Source of the DNA: Pseudocercospora fijiensis CIRAD86
Taxonomy: Eukaryota > Ascomycota > Dothideomycetes > Mycosphaerellales > Mycosphaerellaceae
Assembly (NCBI RefSeq): GCF_000340215.1
Contig: NW_006921533.1
Span: forward strand, 1,348,192 to 1,412,191
Direction: 5' to 3'
DNA length: 64,000 bases
The notes under the pieces are model-generated. The model saw only the letters and a program-made list of their open reading frames with translations. It searched no databases and was not told the origin of the DNA. The translations under genes were made by a program, and so were the position numbers. Positions 22,098 through 32,285 of the stretch are shown here, in pieces; position 1 is the first letter of the stretch; each line of letters begins with the position of its first letter.

Positions 22098-22760
22098 GAC
22101 AATTTATTTAATAACGTACTACTGTTTCGGGTCCTACGATACTATAGAATCGCAGCGATAGGCACGGTGCGTGCTAGCTCTAAATCTTAGCTATAGTAGG
22201 GCGCTATATTCTACAAGGTATAGCTCTATAAGGATTAGGCGGTAAAACTAAAGCGGGACGAGCATCTACCCCCGAAGACTGTCTAGGAAGCGATAACACT
22301 CAATCGGAAGTCTATACGTTTCCCCTTCGATATACTAATAGCTAGGTATTACTATAATATTGCCGCGATACTATAGCAAGACCGAAACCTCGTTTAAGTC
22401 CTTACAACTAGTTACCGGCTATTCTAGCGAGTCTAGCGACAAAGACGCCAACCTAAGGCTACTAACGACTTTATTACTAAGCACGTACGCCCTTACTAGA
22501 TTGTTCCTTAATAGCTATACTATATACCTGTATAGGCAGCTCTATATAACGACAAGATAGGCGGAGTCGACATCTACGACTAATTAAGAAGCTATTATGC
22601 TATATAACACCGTTCTATAAAGCTATAGCATCCGCTGTTCTACTTCTTGCTTAATGCGGCCGTAATTAACGCCTACATTCTATACCGAGACTTTACTACT
22701 TCTAAGGACGAATACCTTACTATATAGCGCTCCTTCCGCCTTCGACTCGGCTAGAGTTTA
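22098..22760 (+). pseudogene. piggyBac-like transposase remnant, C-terminal part
   Basis: One frame reads a DNLF...FRVLR block at 22098, then DIYD near 22569 followed by the LRSYYAI, HPLFYFLLN and AYILYR blocks, interrupted by TAG/TAA. The DN(L/F)F segment and the later aromatic-rich block correspond to catalytic-core and downstream parts of piggyBac transposases. It is in a different frame from the N-terminal part, so an indel or old intron lies between them. Confidence 0.7.
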
Positions 22761-23164
22761 GTAATAGAAGGTAGTAAAGAGATAGAAGCAGAATTAGGAG
22801 ATACTAGCTTAATACCTCGTAACCGCGGCAGGTTTATATTAGGCTATATATATAACTAGCACTGCGGTCGTCCTTCTCGGCGCTTCTAGTAGAAACGAGG
22901 CGACGTTATTTAAGCGCAAATAGATACCTTTAGGCTTAGTAAGGACTACAAGCATTATATAGACAGTAGACTGCTACGGAAACAGCGCTACGACATCTGT
23001 AACTTTACTAACACCGCACTTAATATTAAGTCGTAGATATACTATTAAACAAGGCGATATTATATTAATTATAGACCTAGTTAGGCTTTGTATAAAGACT
23101 ACGAGCACGCCTAGTATAACTACTGAGATTTAATCGCCTCTCTTAACTACCGGCGTACTATACC

Positions 23165-23410
23165 GCAACGTTAACCTATAGTTTATATAGCTCCCTTATC
23201 TTCGGCATATCTCTATAGTTATTATAGCTAAAATTCTTTAAGAACGCGTAGATAGCGTCTATATAAGTCTCTAAATACATTACCTGCAACCGTAGCTATA
23301 TAAACTCTCGAAAGTTAACCTCTTCCGGCCTCTTAACTTCTATAAGGCTCGGAGGACTCGAGGCTAGGTCTAGCGTCGACTTAGACCTCTTTAGCTTCTT
23401 CTTTAGTAGT
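23165..23410 (-). pseudogene. Second degraded coding trace inside the element, opposite strand
   Basis: Reading leftward, the frame gives SLIEVKRPEEVNFREF, then LRLQVMYLETYIDAIYAFLK and NYRDMPKIRELYKL, broken by TAG codons of the RIP type. It lies downstream of the transposase tail and does not match transposase. It may be a second element-borne gene or a nested insertion. The family is unknown to me. Confidence 0.4.
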
Positions 23411-24103
23411 ATTATAGTACTGTTTTAAGACTTTATTGTCTTAACTCGCGCCGGCAGTAGTGATTAAGCCTCTAGCCTTAGTAGCGAGGATTTAGGTTCT
23501 ATAGTCGTAGTATCTCTATATTCCTTTATTTAGTTAGTTAGCAACGACTACTAGCGGCTACTAGCGGCTTTAATATAGCTATATATACAGGTGTTATAGC
23601 TATTGCTAGCTATTGCTGTATTGCTAGCTATTCTATAGAAGAAGTAACGTTTAAACCACTCTTAGAAGCGCCCCTATCCGCTATCCGGATAGGCTCTCGA
23701 AGAGGTAGCCGCTTAACTATTATCGTTACTACTAGCGAATTCGGTCGGCGGAGGGCACTAATTAGTAATCTGCGGCTGTTCGTCGACCCACCCATTTTGC
23801 TAGGCTAATGGAACTCTCTAAGACCGGAAGCATAGGTTTAGCGCCAACCTACACCCACCGGGCTGGCAAAGGGATACGCCTCTCTCTGCAGATAGCTTTC
23901 CCGAATTTGGATGGCCGTCTTCGCTGGTCCACAGATCCACACTCGGCTGAACGCGGCGCGGCGCGGCGCGTCGTAACCTTGCAACCTTGCGTCTTGACAC
24001 ATTGCGTTCGTTGCTGCTTCGTATTCAACTTCACAACCACTGGCAAGTGCATGCGCATGCTCGGCAGGAACATCACGTCGTCGCGGTTGACGTCGATTGC
24101 AAT

Positions 24104-25804
24104 ATGACTTCGGAATCGACTAGCATACTGGGCTTGGACAGGAAAGCAATGGAAGCAGAGCGCTTGGCGAGGCAGCAAGCCCGAAAAAGGCAGCGGTCTA
24201 TATCGCCGCCTCCAGTGCGAAGTCCGAGAAAGGCGCCAAAAATCGAAGAGACATCTATAAACCTCCCCAGCGGCGCTCGCCTTAACTTCTTGTCTTCTGC
24301 GGTACAGGACACCCAAGCAAGCCAGAAGCCTCCCGCAGCCAGCACTGCCATCAATCGAATGAAACAGAAGATCAAAGCCGAACCAGACGATGAGACCGAC
24401 AGTAAGATCATCACGGAATTTTCACCTCCCGCTTCACTCCAGTATCCAAATGGTGCTGTGAAGAAGACCTGGGCTTTTGGTCACGAGCGCACAGGCCACG
24501 ATATAAAACTCGAAGAAGTGCTGGAACCTTCATCCGTCCGCACAGCAGTCCTGTCCGCATTCCAATGGGACATAGATTGGCTTCTACGCAAGCTCAAGAC
24601 ACCTCTGAATGGCGGCAGCACTAAATGCGTCTTTGTAATGCAAGCGAAAGAGAAAGAGGACCGCGATCAGTGGCGAGAAGATGCTAGCGACATGAGCCAC
24701 TTTCTTCGATTCTGCTTTCCCAACATGAGCGGTCTCATCAGCTGCATGCATTCAAAGCTCATGCTTCTCTTTCATCCTCACAAACTCCGCATCGCAATAC
24801 CAACCGCGAATCTGCTCAACTTCGACTGGGGCGAAACGGGACAAATGGAGAATAGCGTATTTCTCATCGATCTTCCCAGATATTCTGATGGATTGAAGGC
24901 GTCTCTTGAAGATCTGCCATCCTTTGGTCGGGAACTCATGTACTTCATTCAGAAGCAAGGTCTCGATCAAGATGTCAGAGATGGTGTACTCAAATTCGAC
25001 TTCTCGGCTACCAGGGACATGGCTTTTGTACATACTGTCGGAGGCGTGCACTACAAAGACGAGGCAGCGAGAACCGGGCTCTTAGGCCTGAGCAGCGCCG
25101 TCAGAGAGCTTGGTCTAAGCACCGGCAGTGACCTCGAGATCGAATTTGCGGCATCATCAATCGGCATGCTCAACGAGGCCCAGGTGAACGACCTCCACAC
25201 AGCAGCAAGGGGAGTCGATCTCATCGCGGAGGCCAAAGCAACCAAATCTAGAGCCGGCGCAGACTTCTTCAAGAAACCCCAGCAATCCTCCTCCACTACA
25301 GAGACCTCCACCGCACGCAAGAACGTCCGAATCTACTTCCCCACAGCAGACACCGTACGTTCCTCCACCGCAGGCTCTGCAGGCACAATTTGTCTACAAC
25401 GCAAATACTTCGAGGCCAAGAACTTTCCCCGCGACATCTTCCGAGACTACAAATCCACGAGGCGAGGTCTTTTAAGCCATAATAAAATCTTATGTGCTCG
25501 AAGTCGCAAGGAAAAAGTTGCTTGGGTATATGTGGGTTCAGCGAACATGAGCAAGAGTGCTTGGGGAGAACTGGGTGCGAAGAGGGATGAGAATAAAATT
25601 ACTTGTCGGAATTGGGAGTGTGGGGTTATCTTGCCTGTTGCGCGGAAGGTGAAGGATGAGAATGGTGATGAGGAGACTGATGATGAAGGAGAAGATGAGA
25701 AGGCGTTGGTCAGCATGAATGCTTTCGCTAACGTGATTGATCTGCCATTCGAGGTTCCTGGGGAGGAGTATGCTGGTCGAGAGCCGTGGTACTTTATGGA
25801 GTAG
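24104..25804 (+). CDS. Tyrosyl-DNA phosphodiesterase-like protein (TDP1 family)
   Basis: A single exon runs from ATG 24104 and encodes 566 residues; the frame is open further upstream, but without an ATG. The N-terminus (1-100) is basic and disordered, with RQQARKRQRSISPPP as a likely nuclear signal. Two phospholipase-D-type HxK motifs are visible: HSKLMLLF with His216/Lys218, and HNKILC with His459/Lys461 followed by YVGSANMSKSAWG, the pairing used by TDP1. TDP1 removes trapped topoisomerase I or other adducts from DNA 3' ends. The first motif is preceded by FPNMSGLISCM, as in fungal TDP1-like proteins. The C-terminus ends in EPWYFME. It begins only about 300 bp beyond the transposon relict yet is intact and free of RIP. 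An acidic loop EDENGDEETDDEGEDE-like segment lies near residue 530. Confidence 0.87.
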   Translation: MTSESTSILGLDRKAMEAERLARQQARKRQRSISPPPVRSPRKAPKIEETSINLPSGARLNFLSSAVQDTQASQKPPAASTAINRMKQKIKAEPDDETDSKIITEFSPPASLQYPNGAVKKTWAFGHERTGHDIKLEEVLEPSSVRTAVLSAFQWDIDWLLRKLKTPLNGGSTKCVFVMQAKEKEDRDQWREDASDMSHFLRFCFPNMSGLISCMHSKLMLLFHPHKLRIAIPTANLLNFDWGETGQMENSVFLIDLPRYSDGLKASLEDLPSFGRELMYFIQKQGLDQDVRDGVLKFDFSATRDMAFVHTVGGVHYKDEAARTGLLGLSSAVRELGLSTGSDLEIEFAASSIGMLNEAQVNDLHTAARGVDLIAEAKATKSRAGADFFKKPQQSSSTTETSTARKNVRIYFPTADTVRSSTAGSAGTICLQRKYFEAKNFPRDIFRDYKSTRRGLLSHNKILCARSRKEKVAWVYVGSANMSKSAWGELGAKRDENKITCRNWECGVILPVARKVKDENGDEETDDEGEDEKALVSMNAFANVIDLPFEVPGEEYAGREPWYFME

Positions 25805-26077
25805 AATCCTGTAAAGGAGGACACGGGTCTCGATCATGTTCATGCGGCACTTCATGCTGTTAGAAAGAGTGTTGTTGCAGATTAAGAGTCTTGTTGTAGA
25901 GACTACTCAGAGGATGTATCTGCCAGCGAATGCGAAATTGACAGAAACCCACACATCCTGTCTCCTAGTCAGAATACGCCATTCTCCACTCCCAATGCCC
26001 TCTATTGTAACACTACTAGTACGCGCTATGCCGATGCTCCTCATGCCACCCATGTACTTCATCAATCAATCAATCAA

Positions 26078-27403
26078 TCATAATGCACCATACCCCTCGG
26101 CGCGCCGGCTTCCCGAGTCTCGTTCAATCAAAGCTCGTCTCTCACTAGTAATACTCGGCATCCAACCTCTAATCCAACCGGAAACTCGCCTCCACCGCCT
26201 CCGTCCCTGCTCCTCTTCCACAACAACCAACTTCTCAGGTCCCTCCCCATAAATCAAAAATTGCACCCCAACGCTCGCATCCAGCCCAAGAACTCCCGCG
26301 GCTCCGAGGAAAAAAGGCAGAGCCGCCATGACCCATTCCGCTCTCTCGCTTCCGTCTTTCCCGACCCAGCCTCCGCCCCCGTACGGCCCGAAATCTTCCC
26401 AGGCGCAGGGATTGGTGAGGAGGGCGCTGGAGTAGAACATGTTGCCGCAGAAGGCGGCGATGAAGAGGTGGGGGCTTAGGCCTGAGGTGGATTTTCGACG
26501 CCAGTTCTTGAAGAGTTGGGGGAGGCGGGAGCCGAGGTAGAGGACTGTTGACATCCAGGAGAGGACTGTTCCTGCTCGTTCTAGGGATGTGGGACCGGAG
26601 TCCAAGGGGTGTCCTTCGGCGGAAGTGGGCTTGATTGGGGAGGCGTGTGCCATTGCGATTAAGCAGGCGATGAAGAGGATTGTCCGAGGTGAGGGAGAGG
26701 GCATTGGTGATGACGGTCCTACTCGATGTATTGTATTGCTTCTCGGCGTTGAACTCAGACTTCCCTTCTCTTTCTCTTCAGGTGGTTTCTCGAACGCAGG
26801 TGTGCGGAAGATGATTTTGGGTCGTGTAGGTGGTTTCGAAGTCTTTTGTTGCCCTTGAGCATTATCAGACTCACATTCGTTCTGGGGTTCAGTCCTGCTG
26901 TTGGTCGGACTCAGGACTGGCATACCTTCTATTACCACTTGCTCCATGCTCCCGCTGTCTGAGCTGTCGTATCCATTACCGTTCCCTCTCCGCCATGCCC
27001 TGAATACTGGATGACCGTGCCGAAGCTTTTCGAACCATATCCACTGCCCGACTAGGCATAGATCGACGAAGACATAATAGCAACCGATTGCCACTTGCCA
27101 GGAAGCTTGATGGGTAAATAGGGCGCCTAGAAGATTGCCTAGATCGCCTAAGCACCACTCTACTAAGAAGAAGATGGACAGTCCAGATGTGCTTTGTAAT
27201 GACCAATTCTTGTATATTTGGGGGAGTTGAGCGAACAGCCAAGCGACAATGCTCAAGGCGCCCAGAAGGTTTGATGCAAAGGCGAGTTTCGTAGGTACAC
27301 AAGTGTGGAATGTGCTGCTGAAGCGTAGTAGGAAGTCAGTCTCCGGCGCACAATGGGCAGGGAGATGCGGCTCAAAGGCGGACGTCGACAGCCATGAATT
27401 CAT
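26078..27403 (-). CDS. PQ-loop repeat membrane protein (Ypq1/PQLC2 type)
   Basis: A single exon encodes 441 residues from ATG 27403. Two PQ-loop signatures are clear: LFAQLPQIYKNWSLQSTSGLS at about 58-77 and LPQLFKNWRRKSTSGLS at about 290-306. Each lies within a bundle of hydrophobic helices, for about seven membrane spans in total, with a hydrophilic loop of about 110 residues between the two halves (NSRTEPQNECESDNAQGQQK). This is the layout of the lysosomal/vacuolar basic amino-acid transporters (yeast Ypq1-3, human PQLC2), which move Lys/Arg across the vacuole membrane. The exact substrate is inference. It is convergent with the TDP1-like gene, with about 270 bp between stops. Confidence 0.87.
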   Translation of the reverse strand: MNSWLSTSAFEPHLPAHCAPETDFLLRFSSTFHTCVPTKLAFASNLLGALSIVAWLFAQLPQIYKNWSLQSTSGLSIFFLVEWCLGDLGNLLGALFTHQASWQVAIGCYYVFVDLCLVGQWIWFEKLRHGHPVFRAWRRGNGNGYDSSDSGSMEQVVIEGMPVLSPTNSRTEPQNECESDNAQGQQKTSKPPTRPKIIFRTPAFEKPPEEKEKGSLSSTPRSNTIHRVGPSSPMPSPSPRTILFIACLIAMAHASPIKPTSAEGHPLDSGPTSLERAGTVLSWMSTVLYLGSRLPQLFKNWRRKSTSGLSPHLFIAAFCGNMFYSSALLTNPCAWEDFGPYGGGGWVGKDGSERAEWVMAALPFFLGAAGVLGLDASVGVQFLIYGEGPEKLVVVEEEQGRRRWRRVSGWIRGWMPSITSERRALIERDSGSRRAEGYGAL

Positions 27404-28597
27404 GACCGGGTGAATGGATGCGTGTGTAGAAGTGTCTTTGGTGTATGCCAGTTCTTTGGCCGTCGCGTTGTATTATATTGAGATTGATTACTGGGGGTCG
27501 CCTGACACCAGGAGCACAGCGGACGTTGGTCTCGTGCTCAGCCACACCACACGTGCTGGCGGGAGGCGGAGGCAGTTGGTCGCGTTCAGACAGATCGGTT
27601 CCTGATAACAGTGAGATGAGGCGGAGATCTGAGGTCGGCCCGTTTGAGAGCTTGAAGTCGGTCCAAGGGGGTGGCCTTTAGGTAATACGAAGCTGTGGAT
27701 GCACAATGTCGTACGGGCGATGCCGAGGAGGCGTTTTTGAGGCGACTTGATGAAGGAGAGGGGCAATGAAAGAAGGAGAATGCTATAGGCACAAGAAAGC
27801 GGATGCAGAAGGTGCTATGGGATGGGTAATAGGTATAGGTATACTTCCCGGGCTACGCGCGATAGGTGTATGTATTTCCGATGACGGTCGGGGAGCACTG
27901 TATGATGACTGTCTTGCCAGGCGCGAGCACGAGGGCCGGCAGCTGATGAGTGACACAACTGTCCCAACTTGGACCCAATTCTCCGGTAGAGCCGTACATG
28001 TGATAAGCCATTCTAGTGGGCGTAGATAGCATAGATAGTGTTGGTCAATGGTGGGTTCAGACTCGCGATAAGAGAGCGCGAGAGGCGCGGCCAAGCCGCC
28101 TGAACATCTGGGGCAAGTGCAGCCCCGCACTATTGTATACTTAAGCTTAATGAGATAGCCGGAACGTTCCGGAGCATCGGGTCATGTCGGCCTTGGCTTC
28201 CTTCCTCCAGCCTGACTTCATCTTGGTATAGAACGGAGACACGCTCGACAAGACAGTCCAGGGGAGCTCACTGCCTGCGCCTGCGACGTGGTGTGTGCTG
28301 CTCAAGCCATTGCAGGTCGCCTTCGCCTTCGCCTTCGAATCGCCACGCACTGGCCCGATCGTGCACGCTCGTTATCGGCGAAAGAGAAGAGGAAAGAAAC
28401 GATAGTTCTACTGGCATGCTTAAGTACTTCATGAATGTGCTAGTTTATGCTGATGATAGAGCGGCGAGTGTGTCACTCCCTAAACCTCGAACAAGGAAAC
28501 CTTCTCGGACTCAATTGGAAGCCCTGATACCTGAACACAAGACAGAATGGCTGGACAACTGGCAGCCCCGATAGACCAGCTATCACGGACTGTCAGC
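27404..28597. other. Spacer, no gene supported
   Basis: 1.2 kb between the PQ-loop gene and the first F-box gene. It contains short TAGGTATAGGTATA-like tracts near 27830 and otherwise nothing I can support on either strand. Confidence 0.4.
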
Positions 28598-29575
28598 CTA
28601 GAACAAATACATGTCCTCCAGCACAAACGCCTTGTCCTGTTCGCGGATCTGAGCACCATCTACAGCTTGTTCGACTATGTCGTATGCTCGTTTGGTCTTG
28701 ACGCAGAAAGCGAAATGGCGGCAAGATTCTGGGAGCACGCGCAAGCCGAAAAGCTCAGCAAGGCGTTCGCTGGAACACAAACCCCGATCCTCTACCTTTC
28801 GATAATCAAGGTCATGAAAGTCTCCCAAATCTTCGTCCCCGCTGTCCGAATCTTCGTCCGAAGTCTCCGAATCTTCATCCCAGCTTTCCCAAAGTGGAAC
28901 GAAATAGTCCAGACGCGTGAGGGTGTAGTCAGGACGAGGAACCATTGCTGGAGCGGCGAGCTTTCGACTGTCTTGTCTTACCTCATTGTCCCATTCTGCA
29001 AGCATATCCTCCGATATGCCATACAAGCCTAACCTTTGGAGTACTCTTGGCCAGGAATTCCACAATTCAGGACTGGAGCTGTTGCCCCATATGATCTCAT
29101 AACCTTCTTCATCGAGATGAGCATAGACGTGAGCGTTGATGTACTCGTTTGCGAAGTAGGTCAACACAACTCTATCGCGTGCGAGCTCAGGTCTGCTACC
29201 ATCGATGCCTTGCTGCTTAATCCATTCTCTGACTAGTGCTTCAATCAGGATATGTCTCATTTCGAAATCGGGGCAAATACCACGTTGTCCGACCCAGCGA
29301 GCTAGAGCATCGAGAAAGCCTACGCCTTTGAGGTCAAGGAAACTGGCTACAGCATCGTTCAGACGATCCCGATCGCGCTCCTGGCCTGGTTCGTACAAAG
29401 TCATGATGTTGCTTTTCTCGTCAACGATGTCGCGAAGATTCTTGCATACGCGACGGCTCTCTCTGATCTCTGTGAAAGGCAGATAGGATAAGATTTCTGT
29501 CTTGAGTTCGACAGGTAGGTCGAGAAACGAGCTTGGGGCCTTCGAGGCCGTTGTGATGGGACTTCCTGAAGTCAT
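28598..29575 (-). CDS. F-box protein (paralogue A)
   Basis: From ATG 29575, 325 residues. An F-box occupies residues about 15-55 (FLDLPVELKTEILSYLPFTE followed by RVCKNLRDIV). The remainder is helical without recognised repeats and includes an acidic patch WDEDSETSDEDSDSGDEDLG around residue 245. It ends REQDKAFVLEDMYLF. F-box proteins recruit targets to SCF ubiquitin ligases through Skp1; the target here is unknown. The same N-terminal F-box, the FLDALARWVGQRGI segment and the ending recur in the neighbouring gene at 30482-31501, so the two are tandem paralogues. The frame is open upstream of the ATG but has no earlier ATG. Confidence 0.82.
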   Translation of the reverse strand: MTSGSPITTASKAPSSFLDLPVELKTEILSYLPFTEIRESRRVCKNLRDIVDEKSNIMTLYEPGQERDRDRLNDAVASFLDLKGVGFLDALARWVGQRGICPDFEMRHILIEALVREWIKQQGIDGSRPELARDRVVLTYFANEYINAHVYAHLDEEGYEIIWGNSSSPELWNSWPRVLQRLGLYGISEDMLAEWDNEVRQDSRKLAAPAMVPRPDYTLTRLDYFVPLWESWDEDSETSDEDSDSGDEDLGDFHDLDYRKVEDRGLCSSERLAELFGLRVLPESCRHFAFCVKTKRAYDIVEQAVDGAQIREQDKAFVLEDMYLF

Positions 29576-30481
29576 GATTTCGGCTGATTTTGCTGGTCTT
29601 GCTGACAAGCGGTCTCGCTGATGAGTGGTCTGGGTGCAATGGATGCTCCAGGAATAATCTGGAGCGTTGATGATCAAGATTTGCTATGGCACCTTGAATT
29701 TAGAGAAGAAGACGACTTTAAAACTTGAAGAAAGTGTCTCGAATGCCACGGGGTTCTTTGTATGCGAAATAGATACAATGAATTTGTGGCAAGGCCTATC
29801 AATGCCTTTATCACAAAGGCTATGCATTGTTCGAAGGCCTTACAAAAACAATGGGTTGAAACTCACAAGAAAGAAAAACGATGGGAGTCGAGTGCTTCAC
29901 GTGGTTTCACCTACGGGTATGGAGAATCGGGTCTTTGATGTGGTTTAACAAGTAAGTGATCCCGGAAAAGCCACCACTGCTAATCGTTCTATTATGGTGC
30001 TAGAGAAAAGCTACTGACGAAACAAAACTCGACGGCAATCCTACCAAGGGCGCTCATATCTGGCAAAAGCAGCAAAAGAATTCCATCAACCCAAATGGCA
30101 TCATCAGTGTGCCAATATCGAACAGGCACCGGCATGTTTTCCTTTCACTTGCCATGATTGTTGTTCTTTAATGAGTCGATATAGACAATGCGTTTGCCCT
30201 CGCAATCAGGCTGTGACAATCTATCAACCAGCAGGGAGACGAGGATTGGGAATGATGATTTGGCGTCGAAATGGGATGCTTTTCCACAATAATAGAGTCA
30301 AATTGTAACGATTTCTGAAGGAAAAGTACCCGATGCTGAAAACGATGTATTCGAAGGAGATGAAATTTGTGAAAAATCATGCTAATACTAGAGCGGCAGT
30401 CAGTGCCATTCAGTTCCTTTCGCGTCAATTGATGAACAAATTCCCCCTCGGAAACCATCACAGCAAGAAAAGCCAGCCTTC
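29576..30481. other. Spacer between the two F-box genes
   Basis: About 900 bp of moderately AT-rich sequence holding the promoter of paralogue A and the 3' flank of paralogue B. No gene is seen. Confidence 0.4.
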
Positions 30482-31501
30482 TCAGTACAGATACGTCTGC
30501 TCCAAGATAACAGCCTTATCCTTCTCACTAATCCGCTGATGGATAAGTGCAAGATTGAACAAATGCCAAGCATGAAACGTCCTAACGCAGTACCCGAAAT
30601 GTTCCAGCCGACGAAGCGTCCTGTCATCAGGCACGTTTTGCGGCAAATGGATCAAATCAGCAAGTATCCAACCCCAAGCGAATTTCAGCTCCATCGGCCT
30701 CCCGTCAAAAGGAAAGTGCTGGTGCTGAGTAAGAGGATAGTCCGGCCTAGACGCGTCCGTCGGACCCGCGAGCCGTGAAGGGTCGGAAGCGATTTCTCGA
30801 AACCAGGACAGAATCGTCGGGCGATCGATGTAGTAACGTTTGAGATTCTTCTCCACGTTGAACCCTTCGGTTTTCAGGAAAAGTCCGGAGATATACACCT
30901 CCCACTGTTTCTCAGGCAGTGGCGTGATCTCGTATTTTTTTGCGTCGAGGTGGGTTTGCACGTGGATTGTGAGGAGGGTGTTGGCTAGCTCCCAGAGGGT
31001 CTGCGTCGCGATTCTTTTCCGACTTACTGAGATGGGTCTTTGAGATGACCATTGCTTGATGAGTGGGCGGAGGAAGTAGAAGCGTGAACGCACAGATGGG
31101 TTGATGCCACGCTGTGCAATCCAGATGGATAGGGCGTCGAGGAGGGTGAGGCCGTGGAGGTTGGAAAGTCTGGAGACGGACTGAGAGAGTCGTTCGAGAT
31201 TGCGGGCTTGGCTGGAGCGGTAGAGGTTAGTTGCGTTGCTTGCTTCCTCAACCAGATCTCGAGCATGCCTGCATGTTGGGCTAAATTTATGGATGTCGGA
31301 TGGGTCGAGGTGAGAGAGGATGTTGGTCTTGAGTTCGACGGGGAGGTCGAGGAGATTTGGGGTAGAGGCCTGTGAAGGCGTGGTGGCTGACTGGCTCGCA
31401 GTCATAGTGATATGTGTAGCTGTGGTTTCTGATGGTGGTGGTGGAAGAGGAGTCTGAGATGTCGTGGAGTCGGTTTGAATGGCCTCTTGGTAACGTCTCA
31501 T
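30482..31501 (-). CDS. F-box protein (paralogue B)
   Basis: A 339-residue single exon from ATG 31501. A Thr/Ser/Pro-rich start is followed by an F-box at about 48-90 (LLDLPVELKTNILSHLDPSD, CRHARDLVEEA). The body aligns with paralogue A: LTLLDALSIWIAQRGINPSV matches FLDALARWVGQRGICPDF, LAGPTDASRPDYPLTQHQHF matches AAPAMVPRPDYTLTRLDYF, and the endings DKAVILEQTYLY and DKAFVLEDMYLF agree. It lacks the acidic insert of A. An SCF substrate-receptor role is inferred from the F-box. An alternative start is the later ATG giving MTASQSATTPSQ. Confidence 0.8.
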   Translation of the reverse strand: MRRYQEAIQTDSTTSQTPLPPPPSETTATHITMTASQSATTPSQASTPNLLDLPVELKTNILSHLDPSDIHKFSPTCRHARDLVEEASNATNLYRSSQARNLERLSQSVSRLSNLHGLTLLDALSIWIAQRGINPSVRSRFYFLRPLIKQWSSQRPISVSRKRIATQTLWELANTLLTIHVQTHLDAKKYEITPLPEKQWEVYISGLFLKTEGFNVEKNLKRYYIDRPTILSWFREIASDPSRLAGPTDASRPDYPLTQHQHFPFDGRPMELKFAWGWILADLIHLPQNVPDDRTLRRLEHFGYCVRTFHAWHLFNLALIHQRISEKDKAVILEQTYLY

Positions 31502-32285
31502 GTGTAACTCGGTGTTGTGAAAAGTGGATTTGAAGATTGAATTCCGAGAGAGGCTTCTGCTTAAGTATTCTACCGGACCTTAGGGTGTATTATGGGTAGA
31601 AAGGGACAATGCCTTTCATCCACCTCGGGCGATTTTGTGCCTTCAGACCGGTAGAAAGCGACAATGCCTTTCATCCGTCTCGGGCTACTTTGTGTTTTCA
31701 GATGTACAGCTGTGTCTCCAACAAAGCAAAAGAGTAAAGGAGACAAAGGCCAACATGTCAAAATCGTCCGGAAGATCATGATGGTCGGTCAGTATACGAA
31801 GACCTCATCAACAATCGCTGCCTTCTCAATCGCACTTCTGTGCTCCCCGGTGACAAATGCATCGAATCGAATGCCCTCGGATTTGCCCAGCTTGTTCGTA
31901 CGCAGTAACTGATTCCAACCAGATTGCACGATTGAGCTCATGCTATTGTGTAACGCTCGCGAAGAATGCGCAGTCACCTATTCAGACTGCTCACTCGCTG
32001 ATTGGGCGTAGCCATTGCGTCTGTTCGAGGTCCCTAATCCGCGACCAAGAAAACGTCTTGTGTCCAGGTCTGGGACGAGCTGGCGCAAGATCCACCTGAA
32101 GATTCGTTCGATAAAGATCATAAGTTAGAAAACCAAAGGAGGCTCAACCTTGCAGAAGATGTCCACATCAAGCCCCCGTTCAGGATTTATTCTGCACTCT
32201 GGACGCCATGAGGTGGGTGAGACAGCAGAAAGATTGTCTTGCTACATATGCCACCCAAGTTCAGACCTGTATATCTCTGCTACTC
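31502..32285. other. Spacer with a short duplicated segment
   Basis: About 780 bp. The first part is the F-box B promoter and holds the 53-bp duplication described separately. The rest is the downstream flank of the Herp-like gene. No gene is seen. Confidence 0.4.
31595..31702. repeat. Direct duplication, two ~53-bp copies
   Basis: Copy 1 (31595-31647) and copy 2 (31650-31702) both begin GGTAGAAAG, share GACAATGCCTTTCATCC and end TTCAGA, with about seven differences. They lie about 100-200 bp upstream of the F-box B start codon. Confidence 0.8.

Larger units (their letters stand above)
20475..23805 (+). mobile_element. RIP-degraded piggyBac-type DNA transposon
   Basis: About 3.3 kb. The sequence becomes crowded with TA and almost lacks CA and TG while keeping CG, the signature of C-to-T mutation at CpA (RIP) rather than ordinary CpG decay. 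Despite many in-frame TAG/TAA, piggyBac transposase (DDE_Tnp_1_7) pieces can be read in order: RELRVFISLIIYI near 21265, an LIPIRFYILALYERRYLYNF block near 21595, a Lys/Arg-rich linker to 21945, then in another frame DNLFNNVLLFRVLRYYRIAA near 22098 and YFLLNAAVINAYILYR near 22645. The first blocks share one frame from 20608; the last two share another. Ends are tentative: left CCTAAATTGGGTG and right (reverse strand) CCTAGCAAAATGGGTG look like a diverged inverted pair. It cannot encode an active enzyme. Confidence 0.82.
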
